64,000 nucleotides of DNA, from NCBI RefSeq assembly GCF_004137245.1, contig NZ_SDWS01000004.1, forward strand, positions 248,001 to 312,000, in the 5' to 3' direction. The position numbers and the translations under genes are program-made. This DNA is from Nocardioides glacieisoli. Lineage in GTDB: Bacteria > Actinomycetota > Actinomycetes > Propionibacteriales > Nocardioidaceae. The notes below the pieces were generated by a model that made no database searches, was not told where the DNA came from, and saw nothing but the letters and a program-made list of their open reading frames with translations. Shown in pieces: positions 9,207-16,409 of this stretch. The first letter of the stretch is position 1. Each line of letters opens with the position of its first letter.

Positions 9207-9668
9207 ATGGAGCTCGACTGGGCGAGCGGCGACGTCATCCTCGCCGACGGGGTGGAGGTGGCGCGGGCCGACCGGTCGTGGTTCCGCGAGCGCGCCGAGG
9301 TGCAGATCGGCTCGCAGCTGTGGGAGTTCCGCTCCAACGGCTGGGGTGGGAGCGAGCTGACCGCGTCGCTGGACGGGACCGTCCACTTCGGCGCGCGGCG
9401 CTCGGGCTTCCTCAGCTCGACCTGGACGCTCGACGTGGGTGAGTCGCTCGAGCTGAAGCAGGCCGGCTGGTTCGGGTCCCGCCTCACCCTGTCCCGTGCG
9501 GGATCGCCCGTCGGTGAGGCGGCCAGGACCGGGATGTTCACGAGCCGTCCGCGGCTCGGGCTGGTCGAGCCGCTCGAGACCCGGGCGGCGGTGTTCGTCC
9601 TGTGGGTCGCCTACGTCGAGCTCAACCGCCAGTCGAGCGACGGCGGTTCAGCGGGCGCCGCCGGCTGA
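9207..9668 (+). CDS. conserved hypothetical protein, beta-rich
   Basis: A 153-residue protein I do not recognise. It is rich in short alternating hydrophobic and polar stretches (VEVARADRSWF, AEVQIGSQLWEFRSNGW, VHFGARRSGFLSSTWTLD), suggesting a beta-sheet fold. It has no signal peptide. A single hydrophobic segment near the C-terminus (AAVFVLWVAYVEL) could anchor it to the membrane. The start codon lies 35 bases from the divergent sulfurtransferase start. Its 3' end overlaps the convergent MazG-like gene by 21 bases, which is unusual. Confidence 0.65.
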   Translation: MELDWASGDVILADGVEVARADRSWFRERAEVQIGSQLWEFRSNGWGGSELTASLDGTVHFGARRSGFLSSTWTLDVGESLELKQAGWFGSRLTLSRAGSPVGEAARTGMFTSRPRLGLVEPLETRAAVFVLWVAYVELNRQSSDGGSAGAAG

Positions 9669-10007
9669 CGTTGCGGCGGCCCGGTCGATCGCCTCGATCT
9701 CCGCCGCGGCGACGGCCGCGACCTGGACCAGCTCGGCCCGACGACGTGCGGGATCGGACTCGACCAGCGCCTCGAAGACCTCCTCCAGCAGGATCGCGTC
9801 CCACGAGTGGGCGCCCGAATCCATCCGCGCGTCGTTCACTGCACGCCACCGCTCGACGACCGGGCGGAACGGCTCGGTCCCGGCCGGCCCGACCGACGGA
9901 TGGTCCTGGCGACCCCAGCGCGTGACCTGACGCCTGCGCTCGGCGGCGATCTCTCCGGCGATGGCGTCGATCCGCGCGACGTCATCCATCTCGACGGCCT
10001 CGTCCAT
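9648..10007 (-). CDS. MazG-like all-alpha nucleotide pyrophosphohydrolase-like protein
   Basis: A 119-residue helical protein. IAAERRRQVTRWGRQDHP near residue 18 and SWDAILLEEVFEALVESDP near 68, with the metal-binding-type pattern of acidic residues LLEEVFEA followed by RRAELVQVAAVAAAEIEAID, resemble the dATP/dGTP pyrophosphohydrolases often found in phages. The family call is by motif only, and the catalytic EExxE pattern is not perfect. The ATG at 10007 is supported by length. It diverges from the thymidine kinase gene by 54 bases; both would act on nucleotide pools. Confidence 0.62.
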   Translation of the reverse strand: MDEAVEMDDVARIDAIAGEIAAERRRQVTRWGRQDHPSVGPAGTEPFRPVVERWRAVNDARMDSGAHSWDAILLEEVFEALVESDPARRRAELVQVAAVAAAEIEAIDRAAATSAGGAR

Positions 10008-10061
10008 GACCGGCACGGTAGCCGTCGGTGCGGGCCCGCGCTGTGGCAGGATCGCCGGGTC

Positions 10062-10715
10062 ATGGCTGAACTGCACTTCTTCACGGGCACGATGGACTCC
10101 GGCAAGTCCACGCTGGCGCTCCAGACCAACCACAACCACGCCGCCCGCGGACGCGTCGGCCGGATCTTCACCACCCACGACCGCTCGGGCACCGCCACGG
10201 TGTCCAGCCGGCTGGGGCTCACCCACGAGGCGCTCGAGGTCGAGTCGGACTTCGACTTCTGGCGCTACGTCGTCGACACGCTCACCCGCGGCGGCCGCAT
10301 CGACTACCTCATCTGCGACGAGGCCCAGTTCTACTCCGCCGACCAGATCGACCAGCTCGCCAAGATCGTCGACGAGCTCCAGATCGACGTCTTCGCCTTC
10401 GGCATCCTCACCGACTTCCGCTCGATCCTGTTCCCGGGCAGCGCCCGCCTCGTCGAGCTCGCCGACCGGATGAACGTCCTCCAGGTCGAGGCGCTCTGCT
10501 GGTGTGGCAAGCGCGCCACCCACAACGCCCGCACCGAGAACGGCGCGATGGTCGTGGAGGGCGAGGTGATCGTCGTCGGTGACGTCGAGCAGGCCGACGA
10601 GCCGCCCGCCGACGTGGCCTACGAGGTCCTCTGCCGCCAGCACTTCCGCCGCCGGCTCACCGCCGACCGCGCCAAGGCCGTCAGCCTCGCCCCGGAGCCG
10701 CTCCCCTTCGGCTGA
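10062..10715 (+). CDS. tdk: thymidine kinase, type II
   Basis: A 217-residue thymidine kinase that phosphorylates thymidine in the salvage pathway. The P-loop is near the N-terminus (GTMDSGKST, residues 8-16), the Walker B and catalytic segment is DYLICDEAQFYS near residue 83, and the structural zinc is held by CWCGKR near 146 together with a later Cys in CRQHF. The lasso region (THNARTENG) is intact. Length and motif order match bacterial type II enzymes. It stands alone, with a divergent MazG-like gene upstream. Confidence 0.94.
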   Translation: MAELHFFTGTMDSGKSTLALQTNHNHAARGRVGRIFTTHDRSGTATVSSRLGLTHEALEVESDFDFWRYVVDTLTRGGRIDYLICDEAQFYSADQIDQLAKIVDELQIDVFAFGILTDFRSILFPGSARLVELADRMNVLQVEALCWCGKRATHNARTENGAMVVEGEVIVVGDVEQADEPPADVAYEVLCRQHFRRRLTADRAKAVSLAPEPLPFG

Positions 10716-10831
10716 CCCGCACCAGCACCTACGATCGAGGCGCGGACGAAGACAGCGCGCTCGGCGCCGCCCGGACTGCCGGGCTGGCGACCCTGGTCAT
10801 CGGTACGTCGCTCCTGCTGGCGCCGCGACGG

Positions 10832-11086
10832 GTGGGATCGCTCCGCGGGATCGACTCCGAGCGCACGGCCCGCGCCATCGGCATGGTCGACCTCGCCCTC
10901 TCCCCGGGTCTGCTCGTCGGCAACCCGCGCTGGCCCTGGCTGGCCGCCCGAACTCTGGCCAACGTCGCGACCGCAGCCGTCGTCGCGCCTGGCGGCTGGT
11001 CGGGCCGGGTGACGGCCGCCTCGCTGCTCGCTCTCACAGCCGTGGACGGGTCGGCCGCTCGGACCCTCCAGCGCCTCGGCCGCTGA
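10832..11086 (+). CDS. small hypothetical protein with unclear start
   Basis: At least 84 residues from a GTG at 10832. The open frame extends upstream to the end of tdk and that upstream part looks coding (an AGLATLVIGTSLLLAPRR hydrophobic run), but it contains no ATG, GTG or TTG codon, only CTG at 10784 and 10793. The true start may be a CTG, or the GTG with a lost first segment. The visible protein has one or two weak hydrophobic helices (VATAAVVAPGG, ASLLALTAVDG). No family recognised. Any promoter would be close to TACGAT at 10730. Confidence 0.45.
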   Translation: MGSLRGIDSERTARAIGMVDLALSPGLLVGNPRWPWLAARTLANVATAAVVAPGGWSGRVTAASLLALTAVDGSAARTLQRLGR

Positions 11087-11101
11087 CCGACTCGCCGCGC
11101 A

Positions 11102-11136
11102 CTGGACCTTGAGTCCCTCAGAGACTCAAGGTCCAG
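11102..11136. terminator. perfect hairpin between convergent genes (copy 1 of a repeat)
   Basis: A perfect 14-bp inverted repeat (CTGGACCTTGAGTC, 11102-11115, paired with 11123-11136) around a 7-base loop. It lies between two convergent genes and would act as a terminator for both strands. No U tract follows, as is common in actinobacteria. A related copy follows 25 bases later, so this may also be a dispersed repeat. Confidence 0.7.
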
Positions 11137-11160
11137 GATGACCGACCGACTCGCCCGCAA

Positions 11161-11195
11161 CTGAGCGTTGAGTCCCCCAAAGACTCAAGGTCCAG
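11161..11195. repeat. second, diverged copy of the hairpin element
   Basis: CTGAGCGTTGAGTC (11161-11174), a 7-base loop and GACTCAAGGTCCAG (11182-11195). The right arm is identical to that of the first copy, while three substitutions in the left arm leave a 7-bp perfect core stem. The two copies are direct repeats 59 bases apart. Confidence 0.6.
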
Positions 11196-11230
11196 CAGCG
11201 GACCGAGCCACGAGATTCGCCCTCGGGAAC

Positions 11231-12346
11231 TCAGCCCACCAGGATCGGGATCAACATCTCCGTCGAGGTCAGCGAGCCGTGCAGGCCGACGAGCGTGTCC
11301 TCGTAGGCGAAGTCGCGCGACGACATGACGCCGAGGTCGTCGTGGCAGGCGACCATCACGTCGCCGAGGCGCGGCAGCACGCCGTGGTCGACGGCGCCGA
11401 ACCACCCGCGGCCGATCGCGGCCTCCCGGGTCAGCACGGTCGCCCGGTCCCCCAGCACCTCGCCCCACGTGGCGACGACGTCGTCGACGGCCCCGGAGGC
11501 GCAGTAGAGGTGTCGGAAGCGCGCCTCGCCACCCAGGAGTGACACCCCGTCGCGCATGCCGTCTACCTCGTCGACGTCGATCCGTGCCTCGCGCGGGCTG
11601 TCGACCATGCCGTGGTCGGCGACCACCAGGAGCCGCGTCGACGCAGGGAGCGCCTCACGCATCTGCTCCGCCTCGGCATCGACCATGGCGAGCTGCTGGA
11701 GCCACTGGGTCGAGGCCACGCCGAACTTGTGGCCGGTCCAGTCGAGGTCGGAGTCGTAGACGTAGGTCAGCGACGGGTGGTGCGCCGAGGCGCTCACGGT
11801 CGCGGCGATCCGCTCGCCGACGCGGTCGGCACCGACGTACGTCGCCCCGCGCTGTGACGCCACGGTCAGGCCGGAGCCGGCGAAGTCGCGCTTGTTGACC
11901 GACGTGACGTGCACCCCCGCCCGCGCCAGCCGGCTGAACGCCGTCGGGTGCGGCTGCCAGTCCAGCGGGTCCACGGGCCGGTCCCACGAGAGGTGGTTGA
12001 GCAGCTGGTCCGTGCCGGGGATGCGGGCGGTGAAGCCGACGAGCCCGTGGGCCCCCGGCGCCAGGCCGGTGCCGAGCGAGGTCAGCGAGGTCGCGGTGGT
12101 CGACGGCACGCCGGCGGTGCCCGTGGCACCGCCCGCCACGAGTGAGGCGAGGTAGGGCGCGGAGTGGCTGTAGCGCTCGAGCAGCTCGGCGCCGAGCCCG
12201 TCGACGAGGAAGACGACGTACGACGGCGCAGTGGGCAGCTCGAGCCCCACCGGGTGGCCCTCGAGGTCGGCGCCGAGCGCACGGGCGACGGACGGGATGA
12301 CGTCCGCGAGCGACCGGTCGCCGTAGGCCGGCGGTGTCAGGGTCAC
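11231..12346 (-). CDS. alkaline phosphatase superfamily protein (nucleotide pyrophosphatase/phosphodiesterase-like)
   Basis: A 371-residue enzyme of the type I phosphodiesterase/nucleotide pyrophosphatase group. Metal and nucleophile motifs are visible: YVVFLVDGLGAELLERY near residue 43, the nucleophile Thr in PSTTATSLTSLGTG near 80, YVYDSDLDWTGHKFG near 195 and VVADHGMVDSP near 246. It probably cleaves a phosphodiester or pyrophosphate; the substrate is unknown. No signal peptide is seen, so it should be cytoplasmic. The GTG at 12346 lies eight bases after the DUF5998 stop, making a two-gene operon also seen in other actinobacteria. Confidence 0.85.
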   Translation of the reverse strand: MTLTPPAYGDRSLADVIPSVARALGADLEGHPVGLELPTAPSYVVFLVDGLGAELLERYSHSAPYLASLVAGGATGTAGVPSTTATSLTSLGTGLAPGAHGLVGFTARIPGTDQLLNHLSWDRPVDPLDWQPHPTAFSRLARAGVHVTSVNKRDFAGSGLTVASQRGATYVGADRVGERIAATVSASAHHPSLTYVYDSDLDWTGHKFGVASTQWLQQLAMVDAEAEQMREALPASTRLLVVADHGMVDSPREARIDVDEVDGMRDGVSLLGGEARFRHLYCASGAVDDVVATWGEVLGDRATVLTREAAIGRGWFGAVDHGVLPRLGDVMVACHDDLGVMSSRDFAYEDTLVGLHGSLTSTEMLIPILVG

Positions 12347-12353
12347 GCGGGTT

Positions 12354-12935
12354 TCAGCCGCGCGTCCGCGCGGAGAGCGAGTCCGAGAAGGCCAGGAGCG
12401 CGCTGACCGCGTCGGCGCCCTCGGCCGCGGCGGAGACCCGCAGCGTGTAGTCGTCGCCGGCGATCGTCCCGGTGTAGCCGTGGTCGGCGTCGCAGCTGGG
12501 GTCCGAGCACGCGGCGGGCTCGAGGTCGACCCGTCCCACACCGCCCCACCCGATGGTCAGCACGGCCTCGGCCGGCGGTGCCACGCCCTTCGTCGGGTTG
12601 GCGATCATCCGGGTCACGACGACGGTGCGGATGGACGTGAGGGTGACGGCCTCGGTCGTCGTGGACGTGTAGGGCTCGGGCAGCATGTCGTCGCCCGGGT
12701 GCTCGTCGGTGTGCGCGATGACGAGGCGGGTCGGCGTCAGGAGGAGCGCGGTCAGGTGCCGGCGTACCTCCTCGTGGTCGAACGTCGTCTCGTGGTGCAC
12801 GAAGTAGGACAGGACCTCCTCGCCGCCGGCCGCCGAGAACACGCCGTCAGCCACCACCTCGGGGTAGTAGCCGGTGCGGTGGATCGCCTGGCGGAGGTCC
12901 TGGGAGACGTCCGCGTCACGGGTCGAGCGGGGCAT
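12354..12935 (-). CDS. DUF5998 family protein
   Basis: A 193-residue protein typical of the actinobacterial family DUF5998, of unknown function. It starts MPRSTRDADVSQDLRQAIHR and contains DGVFSAAGGEEVLSYFVHHE, LTPTRLVIAHTDEHPGDD and a three-Cys/His segment CSDPSCDADHGY near residue 143. It is cytoplasmic with no membrane segment. The next gene downstream encodes the phosphodiesterase-like enzyme, and conserved pairing suggests a shared role, which is inference. Confidence 0.78.
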   Translation of the reverse strand: MPRSTRDADVSQDLRQAIHRTGYYPEVVADGVFSAAGGEEVLSYFVHHETTFDHEEVRRHLTALLLTPTRLVIAHTDEHPGDDMLPEPYTSTTTEAVTLTSIRTVVVTRMIANPTKGVAPPAEAVLTIGWGGVGRVDLEPAACSDPSCDADHGYTGTIAGDDYTLRVSAAAEGADAVSALLAFSDSLSARTRG

Positions 12936-12989
12936 GCGTGCAGTCTGCCACGCGGCGGCGCGCCCGGATGAGTCCTGCCCGGATCAGGG

Positions 12990-15710
12990 CTAGTCGGGGA
13001 TCGTGTCCCCGGGCATCGTGGAGAGCCGTCGGACGAACCAGTCCGAGCGCGGGTCCTTCACCGGCTCCACGCGCACGCTGGCGCCGAGCACGGTCACCCC
13101 GCCCGCGCCGGCCAGGACGAGCGGCAGCTGCAGCGCACGCACCTGCGGCAGGTCGTGCTGGAGCTGGGCGACCCGGCGGACCAGGCGCTCGATCTCCTCC
13201 ACGTCGACGATCTCGCTGCCGCGGTAGCCGAAGAGCAGTGGTGAGGCCTTGATCTCGCGCACCATGTCCTGGGCGTCGTGGTCGGCGAGCGGTGGGATCC
13301 GGTAGGACCGGTCGCCCAGCAGCTCGGTCAGCGGCCCGCCGATCCCGAACGACAGCACCGGCCCGAAGAGCGGGTCCTCCATCGTCGCGATGGTGATCGG
13401 GACGCCCGGCGGGGCGTTGCGCTGCACCACGAAGCCGGCGCGGTCGGGATCGGTGATGAGCTCGTTGAGCGAGCGCCACGCAGCGGCCATGTCGTCGGCC
13501 GAGTCGATGTTGCGCCACACGTGCGCGAGGTCCGGGCGGTCGCGCAGGTGTTCGGCGGTCGCCTTCAGCACGACGTCCCAGCCGAGCGTCTCCCCCGCCG
13601 TCGTCGCCTCGTCGAGGCTCTCGACGGCATAGGTGTCCCAGAGGTCGATGCCGTAGGCCTTGAGCAACCGGTGCTGCTCGGGGAAGTCGAGGTCGCGGCC
13701 CTCGGGGTGGTTCATCAGCAGCTCGTTGACGAGGTGGCGGGCGCTGTCGCGGTCGACCGGGTCGCTCTCGAGCGGTTCGACGTCGGAGACCGACGTCTGC
13801 GGGACGCGGAGCCAGACGGCGTACTCGACGACGTGGGCGAGCGCGCGCACGGCGGCCTCGACGGCGGGGTACGACGGCACGGAGCCGCGGCCGGCCGACG
13901 ACCCGGCGACGTCGGGCACGCGCAGCAGCTCGGGGACGCCCTCGGTGCCGAGGAACGTGGAGACGATCGGCTTGTCGGACTGCTCGCCGACGGCGGCGAG
14001 CACGTTGGCGACCTCCTCGCGGGCGCCCGGGACGTTGAGCGGCGGGATGAAGATCGCGACGACCGCGTCGACCTCGGGGTCGTCGATCGCACCGTCGAGG
14101 GCGTCCTCGAAGTCGTCGGACGTCGCGTCGGCGCCGAGCGGCACCTGCTTGTTGACGACCAGGCCGACGGAGTTCGCGGCGTCGGCCGCGAGCAGGCCGA
14201 GTGCGTCGGAGTTGCCGACGATCGCGACCCGGCGCCCTCGTGGCAGCGGCTGGTGGGCGAGCAGCTGGGCGACGTCAAACATCTCCTCCAGCGACTCCAC
14301 CTGGATGATCCCGGCCTGGCGGAACATCGCGTCGACCGCCTCCGCGGGGGCGGCGATCTTCCGGACGGCGTGGCCCATCGGGACGCCCTGCGAGCTGCGA
14401 CCCGAGCGCACCGCGACGATCGGCTTGCGCCGGCTGACACGCCGGGCGACCCGGGAGAACTTGCGCGGGTTGCCGATCGACTCGAGGTAGAGCAGGACCA
14501 CCTCGGTGGCGTCGTCCTCCTCCCAGTACTGCAGGAGGTCGTTGCCGGAGACGTCGGCACGGTTGCCCGCGCTGACGAACGTCGTCAGACCGAGGCCGCG
14601 ATTCTGGACCTTCTCCAAGATGGCCGTGCCGAGCGCGCCGGACTGGCAGAAGAAGCCCGCGCGACCGCGCGGGGGCATCACCGACGACAGAGAGGCGTTG
14701 AGCGACACGTCGGGGTCGGTGTTGATGACGCCGAGCGCGTTGGGGCCGATCAGGCGCAGGCCGTAGGACCGGGCGAGCCCGACGAGGCGGCGCTGGCGCA
14801 TCCGCCCCTCATCCCCCGTCTCGGCGAAGCCCGAGGAGATGACGACGAGGCCGTGGACGCCCTTGGCGGCGCAGTCGAGCACGACGTCCTGAACGGACTC
14901 GGCCGGCACGGCGACGATCGCCACGTCCACGTCGCCGGGGATCTCGGCGACGGTCTTCCACGCCGGCATCCCGGCGACCGAGTCGGCGCTCGGGTTGACC
15001 ACGTGGATGCGGCCCGCGAAGTTGCCCAGCACCATGTGGCGCACCAGCGCGCGCCCGATCGTGTCCTGGCGGCGGCTGGCGCCGATGATCGCGACCGACT
15101 TCGGGGAGAAGAAGCGCTCGATGGAGGCGTACTCCGCGCGGTGCTCGCGCTGCTCCATCACGCCGATCGCGGTGTCCGTGGGGTCGATCCGGAAGACCAG
15201 CTCCATCACGCCGTCCTCGAACGCGCTCTTCACCTGGTAGCCGGCGTCGCGGAACGTGTGGATCATCGCCTGGTTGTCGGGCAGCACCTCGGCGACGAAC
15301 TCCTCGACCCCGCGCTCCCGCCCGGCCTGGGCCAGGTGTTCGAGCAGCAGCTGCCCGATCCCGCGGCCCTGGTGCGCGTCCTCGACGAGGAACGCCACCT
15401 CGGCGTACCCCGGGCGGATCGTGTCGTAGCGGCCCACCGCGATCATGTGACCGGCGACGAGCAGGATCAGCGCGACCCGGTCGCGGTGGTCCACCTGTGT
15501 GAACCGGTCGAGGTCGCGGTCGGAGAGCTCGGGCATCGGCGAGAAGAAGCGGTAGTACTTCGACTGGTCGGAGACCCGGGCGTAGAAGTCGATGAGCAGG
15601 TCGCGGTCCTCGGGCTGCATCGGCCTGATGTGCGCCGTACGCCCGTCGCGCAGCAGCACGTCCGCCTCCCAGTGGCGGGGCGGCGTCGGCTCGGCCTCGA
15701 CATCGGTCAC
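12990..15710 (-). CDS. GNAT acetyltransferase fused to acyl-CoA synthetase (NDP-forming)-like domains
   Basis: A 906-residue fusion. Residues 1-180 are a GNAT acetyltransferase ([20 protein letters not shown] and the acetyl-CoA loop [14 protein letters not shown] near 114). Residues about 200-330 are a CoA-binding Rossmann domain ([15 protein letters not shown]). Next come succinyl-CoA-ligase-like domains ([31 protein letters not shown]) and a C-terminal ATP-grasp-like region ([34 protein letters not shown]). The parts are those of the protein lysine acetyltransferase Pat/PatZ, but with the GNAT domain first rather than last. It probably acetylates proteins such as acyl-CoA synthetases. Nothing indicates a truncated domain. 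Confidence 0.88.
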   Translation of the reverse strand: MTDVEAEPTPPRHWEADVLLRDGRTAHIRPMQPEDRDLLIDFYARVSDQSKYYRFFSPMPELSDRDLDRFTQVDHRDRVALILLVAGHMIAVGRYDTIRPGYAEVAFLVEDAHQGRGIGQLLLEHLAQAGRERGVEEFVAEVLPDNQAMIHTFRDAGYQVKSAFEDGVMELVFRIDPTDTAIGVMEQREHRAEYASIERFFSPKSVAIIGASRRQDTIGRALVRHMVLGNFAGRIHVVNPSADSVAGMPAWKTVAEIPGDVDVAIVAVPAESVQDVVLDCAAKGVHGLVVISSGFAETGDEGRMRQRRLVGLARSYGLRLIGPNALGVINTDPDVSLNASLSSVMPPRGRAGFFCQSGALGTAILEKVQNRGLGLTTFVSAGNRADVSGNDLLQYWEEDDATEVVLLYLESIGNPRKFSRVARRVSRRKPIVAVRSGRSSQGVPMGHAVRKIAAPAEAVDAMFRQAGIIQVESLEEMFDVAQLLAHQPLPRGRRVAIVGNSDALGLLAADAANSVGLVVNKQVPLGADATSDDFEDALDGAIDDPEVDAVVAIFIPPLNVPGAREEVANVLAAVGEQSDKPIVSTFLGTEGVPELLRVPDVAGSSAGRGSVPSYPAVEAAVRALAHVVEYAVWLRVPQTSVSDVEPLESDPVDRDSARHLVNELLMNHPEGRDLDFPEQHRLLKAYGIDLWDTYAVESLDEATTAGETLGWDVVLKATAEHLRDRPDLAHVWRNIDSADDMAAAWRSLNELITDPDRAGFVVQRNAPPGVPITIATMEDPLFGPVLSFGIGGPLTELLGDRSYRIPPLADHDAQDMVREIKASPLLFGYRGSEIVDVEEIERLVRRVAQLQHDLPQVRALQLPLVLAGAGGVTVLGASVRVEPVKDPRSDWFVRRLSTMPGDTIPD

Positions 15711-15744
15711 GGCAGCAATGTATCGGCCACGCCCACCCCTTGTT

Positions 15745-15788
15745 GGTCGAGTAGCCGAGCGAGGAACGAGCCAGGCGTATCGAGACCC
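15745..15788 (-). repeat. intergenic palindromic repeat, copy A
   Basis: Copy A begins GGTCGAGTAGCCGAGCGAGG and ends CGTATCGAGACCC. It lies between the start of the GNAT-fusion gene and the 3' end of the GIY-YIG gene and is inverted with respect to copies B and D. Each copy can fold by pairing outer GGTC and inner GCCGC with their complements. Confidence 0.75.
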
Positions 15789-15789
15789 C

Positions 15790-16098
15790 TCAGCCCGGCG
15801 GCTCGATCCTGCGGCGCGAGAAGTCCTTCCTGGCCAGGGCGGGCAGCCCCTCGTAGTCCCCTGCGATCAACGCCAGCCGCTTCGCCCGACTCCAGTTCTG
15901 GACCTGCTTCTCCCTCGCGAAGGCCTCGGACACGCGTTCGTACTCCTCGTGCCAGACCAGCTCGACCGGCAGCCGCTTCCGCGTGTAGGCCGCACCCATG
16001 CCGAGCTGGTGCTGGAACTCGCGCGCGTGCAGGAGGCGGGTGCTGCCGACATAGAAGGAGCCGTCCGAGCAACGGAGCATGTAGACGTAGGCGACCAT
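15790..16098 (-). CDS. GIY-YIG nuclease family protein (UPF0213-like)
   Basis: A 102-residue stand-alone GIY-YIG domain. The two signature strands are [10 protein letters not shown] and SFYVGS, followed by the conserved Arg/His helix ([21 protein letters not shown]) and the downstream acidic segment [28 protein letters not shown] that supplies the metal-binding Glu. Small members of this family are putative DNA nucleases of unknown role. The gene is framed by inverted copies of a palindromic repeat: copy A touches its stop codon and copy B lies 60 bases before its start. That resembles a repeat-associated mobile cassette. Confidence 0.88.
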   Translation of the reverse strand: MVAYVYMLRCSDGSFYVGSTRLLHAREFQHQLGMGAAYTRKRLPVELVWHEEYERVSEAFAREKQVQNWSRAKRLALIAGDYEGLPALARKDFSRRRIEPPG

Positions 16099-16157
16099 CG
16101 GTCAAGGTTCTCCGTTCGCAGCGAGGCACGACAGCCCGGTCACCGGATCTGTGGACA

Positions 16158-16344
16158 GGTCTCGATACGCCGCTCGTTCCTCGCGGCTACTCGACCAGCG
16201 AGGATCCACACAGCCGGTCGAGTAGTCGAGCGAGGAACGAGCGAGGCGTATCGAGACCCGACGCGACCCGAGTGAGGTCTCGATACGCCGCTCGTTCCTC
16301 GCGGCTACTCGACCAACAGGGGCTTGCCCGTGGCTACTCGACCA
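16158..16344. repeat. cluster of palindromic repeats, copies B-E
   Basis: Copies B (16158-16197) and D (16276-16315) read GGTCTCGATACGCCGCTCGT onwards, ending TACTCGACCA. Copy C (16216-16258) is the reverse complement form. A 14-base fragment, E (16331-16344), keeps only the TGGCTACTCGACCA end. B-C and C-D therefore form inverted pairs able to make larger hairpins. The cluster fills the space between the GIY-YIG gene and parC and may carry part of the parC promoter or leader. Confidence 0.8.
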
Positions 16345-16409
16345 ACGAGGGCGCCCCGCCCGGCGTGCCCCTGCACCGGTGCGGAGGACCACCGGGGAGA
16401 ATGACGCAC

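Noticed and set aside
13278..16400. Very long open frame on the plus strand running into parC
   Set aside because: It is the antisense shadow of the GNAT-fusion gene in GC-rich DNA; the minus-strand reading has clear domains, the plus reading is low complexity.
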